Shown piece by piece: positions 6,478 to 8,562 of a stretch of DNA of 8,562 nucleotides; the first letter of the stretch is position 1; every line of letters starts with the position of its first letter. The stretch spans positions 1 through 8,562 of the forward strand of contig JAGGRV010000200.1 of NCBI GenBank assembly GCA_021159445.1, read 5' to 3'. The notes beneath the pieces were generated by a model. That model saw nothing but the letters and a program-made list of their open reading frames with translations, was not told where the DNA came from and made no database searches. The DNA comes from Deltaproteobacteria bacterium (GTDB lineage Bacteria; Desulfobacterota; Dissulfuribacteria; Dissulfuribacterales; UBA3076). A program made the translations under genes and the position numbers.

Positions 6478-8472
6478 CTACCTATCACCAGCCCCCAGCT
6501 CTTTTCTTGTTATTTCCAGCTTGTCCTGACTCTGCTCCCATTTCAGGAGTAACTTGTCCTGCTCTTCCCTGAGTGTTTTGTATTCGCTAAGGAGCGGGAC
6601 ACCTCTGTTTTTATCACTAAAAATATCCGGATCTGCAAGCAATTTCTCCAGTTCTTTCTGCCTTACTTCAAGTTCAGCGATTCGTCCTTCCAACCGCTCT
6701 ACTTCAGTCAGGATCGGTTTCAGGGTATTGTATATCAGTTGCCGTTTTTCCGCCTTTTCCCTTTTTTCTTTTTTTCGATCTTGTCCCTTTCTGACTGACG
6801 CCTTGTTTTTCCTTCTTTTCTCATGCGTGTATTCCCGGCCGGAAGAATTCGCCGATTCATCTTCCGCCCCGGCAATATGGCAAAAATATTCTGTCAGATT
6901 TCCCGGGTACTCTACTATCTCGCCCCCCCTAATATCCCAGATCTTTGTTGCCAGCCTTTTGATAAATGACTGGTTGTGCGAAACAAACAGCAGTGTGCCG
7001 TTGTATTTGGAGAGCGCATTGATCAATGCCTCTGAAGATGAAATATCTAGATGATTGGTCGGTTCATCCATCACCATAAGATTTCCAGGCTTGACAAGAA
7101 GCTTTGCAAGCGATACACGGGCTTTTTCACCCCCGGAAAGGACACCTATAACCTTATCCACGTCCTGCCCTGAGAAAAGGAAGGCCCCACAGACCCTTCT
7201 CACAAAACCGATGCTTTCATTCGGGACAACCTTATACACTTCCTGGATTACTGTCTTTTGAAGGTCAAGCATGTCTGAGTGATGCTGTGCAAAATAGCCC
7301 ATGCTGACTGCATGCCCCAGCGATATCTTCCCCTCATCCGGTTTTATTTCACCAGCCACCATCCTGAGCAAGGTTGTCTTGCCGCATCCATTTGCCCCTA
7401 TAATGGCTATCCTTTCTGCCCGTGACACGGTCAAATTAATGTCTTTATACAAAGGCTTTTCATCAAACCCCTTTGCCATACCCTTGATTGATATGACAAC
7501 TCCTCCACTCCGAGGGACCTCGGGGAAAGAAAAATGAGTCGTCCTCTCCCTGCGGTAGCCCTTTACCAGTTCCATTTTTTTGAGCAATTTAATCTTGCTC
7601 TGTGCCTGTCTCGCCTTACTGGCCTTAGCACGGAATCTTTCAATAAATTTTTCCGCCTCTTTGACTTTTTGCTCCTGCTTTCTGGAATTTGCCTCCAGGG
7701 TTTTACGCTCCTCCTCACTGGCCTTTACGAAAAAGTCGTAATCGCCGTTGTAAGATTTCATCCCTTCAGGCCCAAAGCTGATAATGCGTTGGACCTGCCG
7801 GTTGAGGAATTCCCTGTCATGGGACACAAGAATCATGGCGCCACCAAAGTCCTGCAGAAACTGCTCAAGCCAATGCACCGAAGGAATGTCAAGATGATTG
7901 GTCGGCTCATCCAGGAGGAGAAGATCAGGCCTCTGGTAAAGAAGGCTGGCAAGGGCTGCCCTCATTTTCCATCCACCGCTCAGAGAAGAAACAGATCTGT
8001 CAAAATCAGACGTGACGAACCCAAGCCCCGACAGGATACTTTCCGCCGCATGACGCGGATACTCCAGGTCAAGCATGTTGATCTCCTGAAGGATTTCCGC
8101 CAGCTTTTTTGCAGCTCTTGTCTGGTCCTGTTTGGAAGACATATCCTTAAGGGATGCTTCCGCCCTTCCAAGCTCATTTTCCAGTTGTACCCGCCCAGGA
8201 ACGGATTCAATAACAGACTGCAAGAGAGGCCCTGTCAAGGTCTCTTGGATATCCTGGGGCAGGTATCCGACCCTGCCCCCTTTTGTCACACTGATTTCTC
8301 CGCTGTCAAGGGCAACCTCCCCAATGATAAGCCGGAGCAAAGTGGTTTTCCCTGATCCATTCGGGCCCACCAGGCCTATCCGGTCTCTCGGTTCCACTTG
8401 AAACCCGATCTCATTAAAAATCTGCTTCCCGGTAAATGAAAGAGAGACCTTTACGACTGTTAGAAGACTCAT
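6478..8472 (-). CDS. ABC-F family ATP-binding protein (YheS/Uup-like)
   Basis: Cytoplasmic ABC-F protein with two fused ATPase domains and no membrane part. Family members bind the ribosomal E site and act on translation, as rescue or quality factors or, in some members, antibiotic protection. Domain 1: Walker A GPNGSGKT (36-43), signature LSGGWKMR (164-171), Walker B LLLLDEPTNHLD with E189, switch H218. The interdomain linker is about 245-325, the charged helical arm that reaches the ribosome. Domain 2: Walker A GANGCGKT (359-366), signature LSGGEK (445-450), Walker B VMDEPTNHLD with E470, H499. A Lys/Arg-rich segment (~548-578) leads to a C-terminal coiled coil (~580-660), as in Uup and YheS. 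LSGGWKMR is closer to YheS than to Uup. At 664 residues it is full length for the family and both sites are intact. The ATG at 8472 starts on MSLL; an AGGGA lies about 12 bases upstream, rather far. It is probably a host gene flanking the accessory region. Confidence 0.93.
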   Translation of the reverse strand: MSLLTVVKVSLSFTGKQIFNEIGFQVEPRDRIGLVGPNGSGKTTLLRLIIGEVALDSGEISVTKGGRVGYLPQDIQETLTGPLLQSVIESVPGRVQLENELGRAEASLKDMSSKQDQTRAAKKLAEILQEINMLDLEYPRHAAESILSGLGFVTSDFDRSVSSLSGGWKMRAALASLLYQRPDLLLLDEPTNHLDIPSVHWLEQFLQDFGGAMILVSHDREFLNRQVQRIISFGPEGMKSYNGDYDFFVKASEEERKTLEANSRKQEQKVKEAEKFIERFRAKASKARQAQSKIKLLKKMELVKGYRRERTTHFSFPEVPRSGGVVISIKGMAKGFDEKPLYKDINLTVSRAERIAIIGANGCGKTTLLRMVAGEIKPDEGKISLGHAVSMGYFAQHHSDMLDLQKTVIQEVYKVVPNESIGFVRRVCGAFLFSGQDVDKVIGVLSGGEKARVSLAKLLVKPGNLMVMDEPTNHLDISSSEALINALSKYNGTLLFVSHNQSFIKRLATKIWDIRGGEIVEYPGNLTEYFCHIAGAEDESANSSGREYTHEKRRKNKASVRKGQDRKKEKREKAEKRQLIYNTLKPILTEVERLEGRIAELEVRQKELEKLLADPDIFSDKNRGVPLLSEYKTLREEQDKLLLKWEQSQDKLEITRKELGAGDR

Positions 8473-8562
8473 TTGAAAAAAGATCCCTTAATCAAAAGCA
8501 TCTATTTAGGAACGTACAATAAATAACTTGAACAAATTAATGTCTTTTTTGCCGTCTTCTTC
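8473..8562 (-). promoter_or_regulatory. AT-rich upstream region of the ABC-F gene
   Basis: Ninety bases remain upstream of the ABC-F start. An AAGGGA about 12 bases from the ATG may be the ribosome-binding site. A poor promoter-like pair, TTGTAC then TTTGAT at 17-base spacing on the minus strand, is present. No other gene is visible before the window ends. Confidence 0.25.

Noticed and set aside
6554..7054. Plus-strand open frame of 166 codons, Ser/Phe-rich
   Set aside because: Antisense to the coiled-coil and second ATPase domain of ABC-F; the composition reflects the complement of Lys/Glu codons.
7534..8355. Long plus-strand open frame (273 codons) opposite the ABC-F gene
   Set aside because: It is antisense to a full-length ABC-F gene with all motifs intact; its translation is rich in Arg, Phe and Pro, as expected of a shadow frame.
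1..8562. CRISPR array, tRNA, rRNA or riboswitch
   Set aside because: I saw no regularly spaced direct repeats, no cloverleaf with CCA or TPsiC-type GTTCRA context, and no known riboswitch core on either strand by reading alone.

Overview
The window is bacterial. It holds one housekeeping-type gene, an ABC-F ATPase at the right end, next to an accessory region with two PIN-domain nuclease genes, an ORC/Cdc6-like AAA+ ATPase gene and a small orphan gene. Base composition looks mid-range throughout, and no gene stands out by eye as foreign. Shine-Dalgarno use, the ABC-F gene and a transposase-like remnant fit a Gram-negative bacterium. Desulfobacterota (the former delta-proteobacteria) is my guess from general look only; nothing here proves it.

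Layout. (1) Positions 3-1580, plus strand: a PIN-domain nuclease with an apparent winged-helix N-terminus. The frame is open to the left edge, so the gene is probably cut off. (2) Positions 1581-2220: a 640-base gap between two convergent transcription units, with several small inverted repeats, no strong terminator and no convincing gene. (3) Positions 2221-6008, minus strand: a tight three-gene operon, read from right to left as a 188-residue unknown protein, a 692-residue PIN nuclease and a ~381-residue AAA+ ATPase. Gene junctions are +7 bases and an 11-base overlap, so the three are almost certainly co-transcribed and translationally coupled. (4) Positions 6009-6477: non-coding, with a weak candidate promoter for the operon and, on the plus strand, what looks like the decayed C-terminal end of a transposase. 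(5) Positions 6478-8472, minus strand: a full-length ABC-F ribosome-associated ATPase, followed by 90 bases of upstream sequence.

How the parts may work together (inference). An AAA+ ATPase with intact Walker motifs, coupled to a large nuclease with four intact PIN acidic residues and to a small accessory protein, matches the usual plan of prokaryotic conflict systems: an NTPase sensor or switch, a nuclease effector and an adaptor. A second, different PIN nuclease faces the operon, and a transposase relic lies just beyond it. This suggests a defence or mobile island inserted beside an ordinary chromosomal gene. I do not recognise the combination as a named defence system, and it is the most interesting item in the window. 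Its function is not shown by sequence alone.
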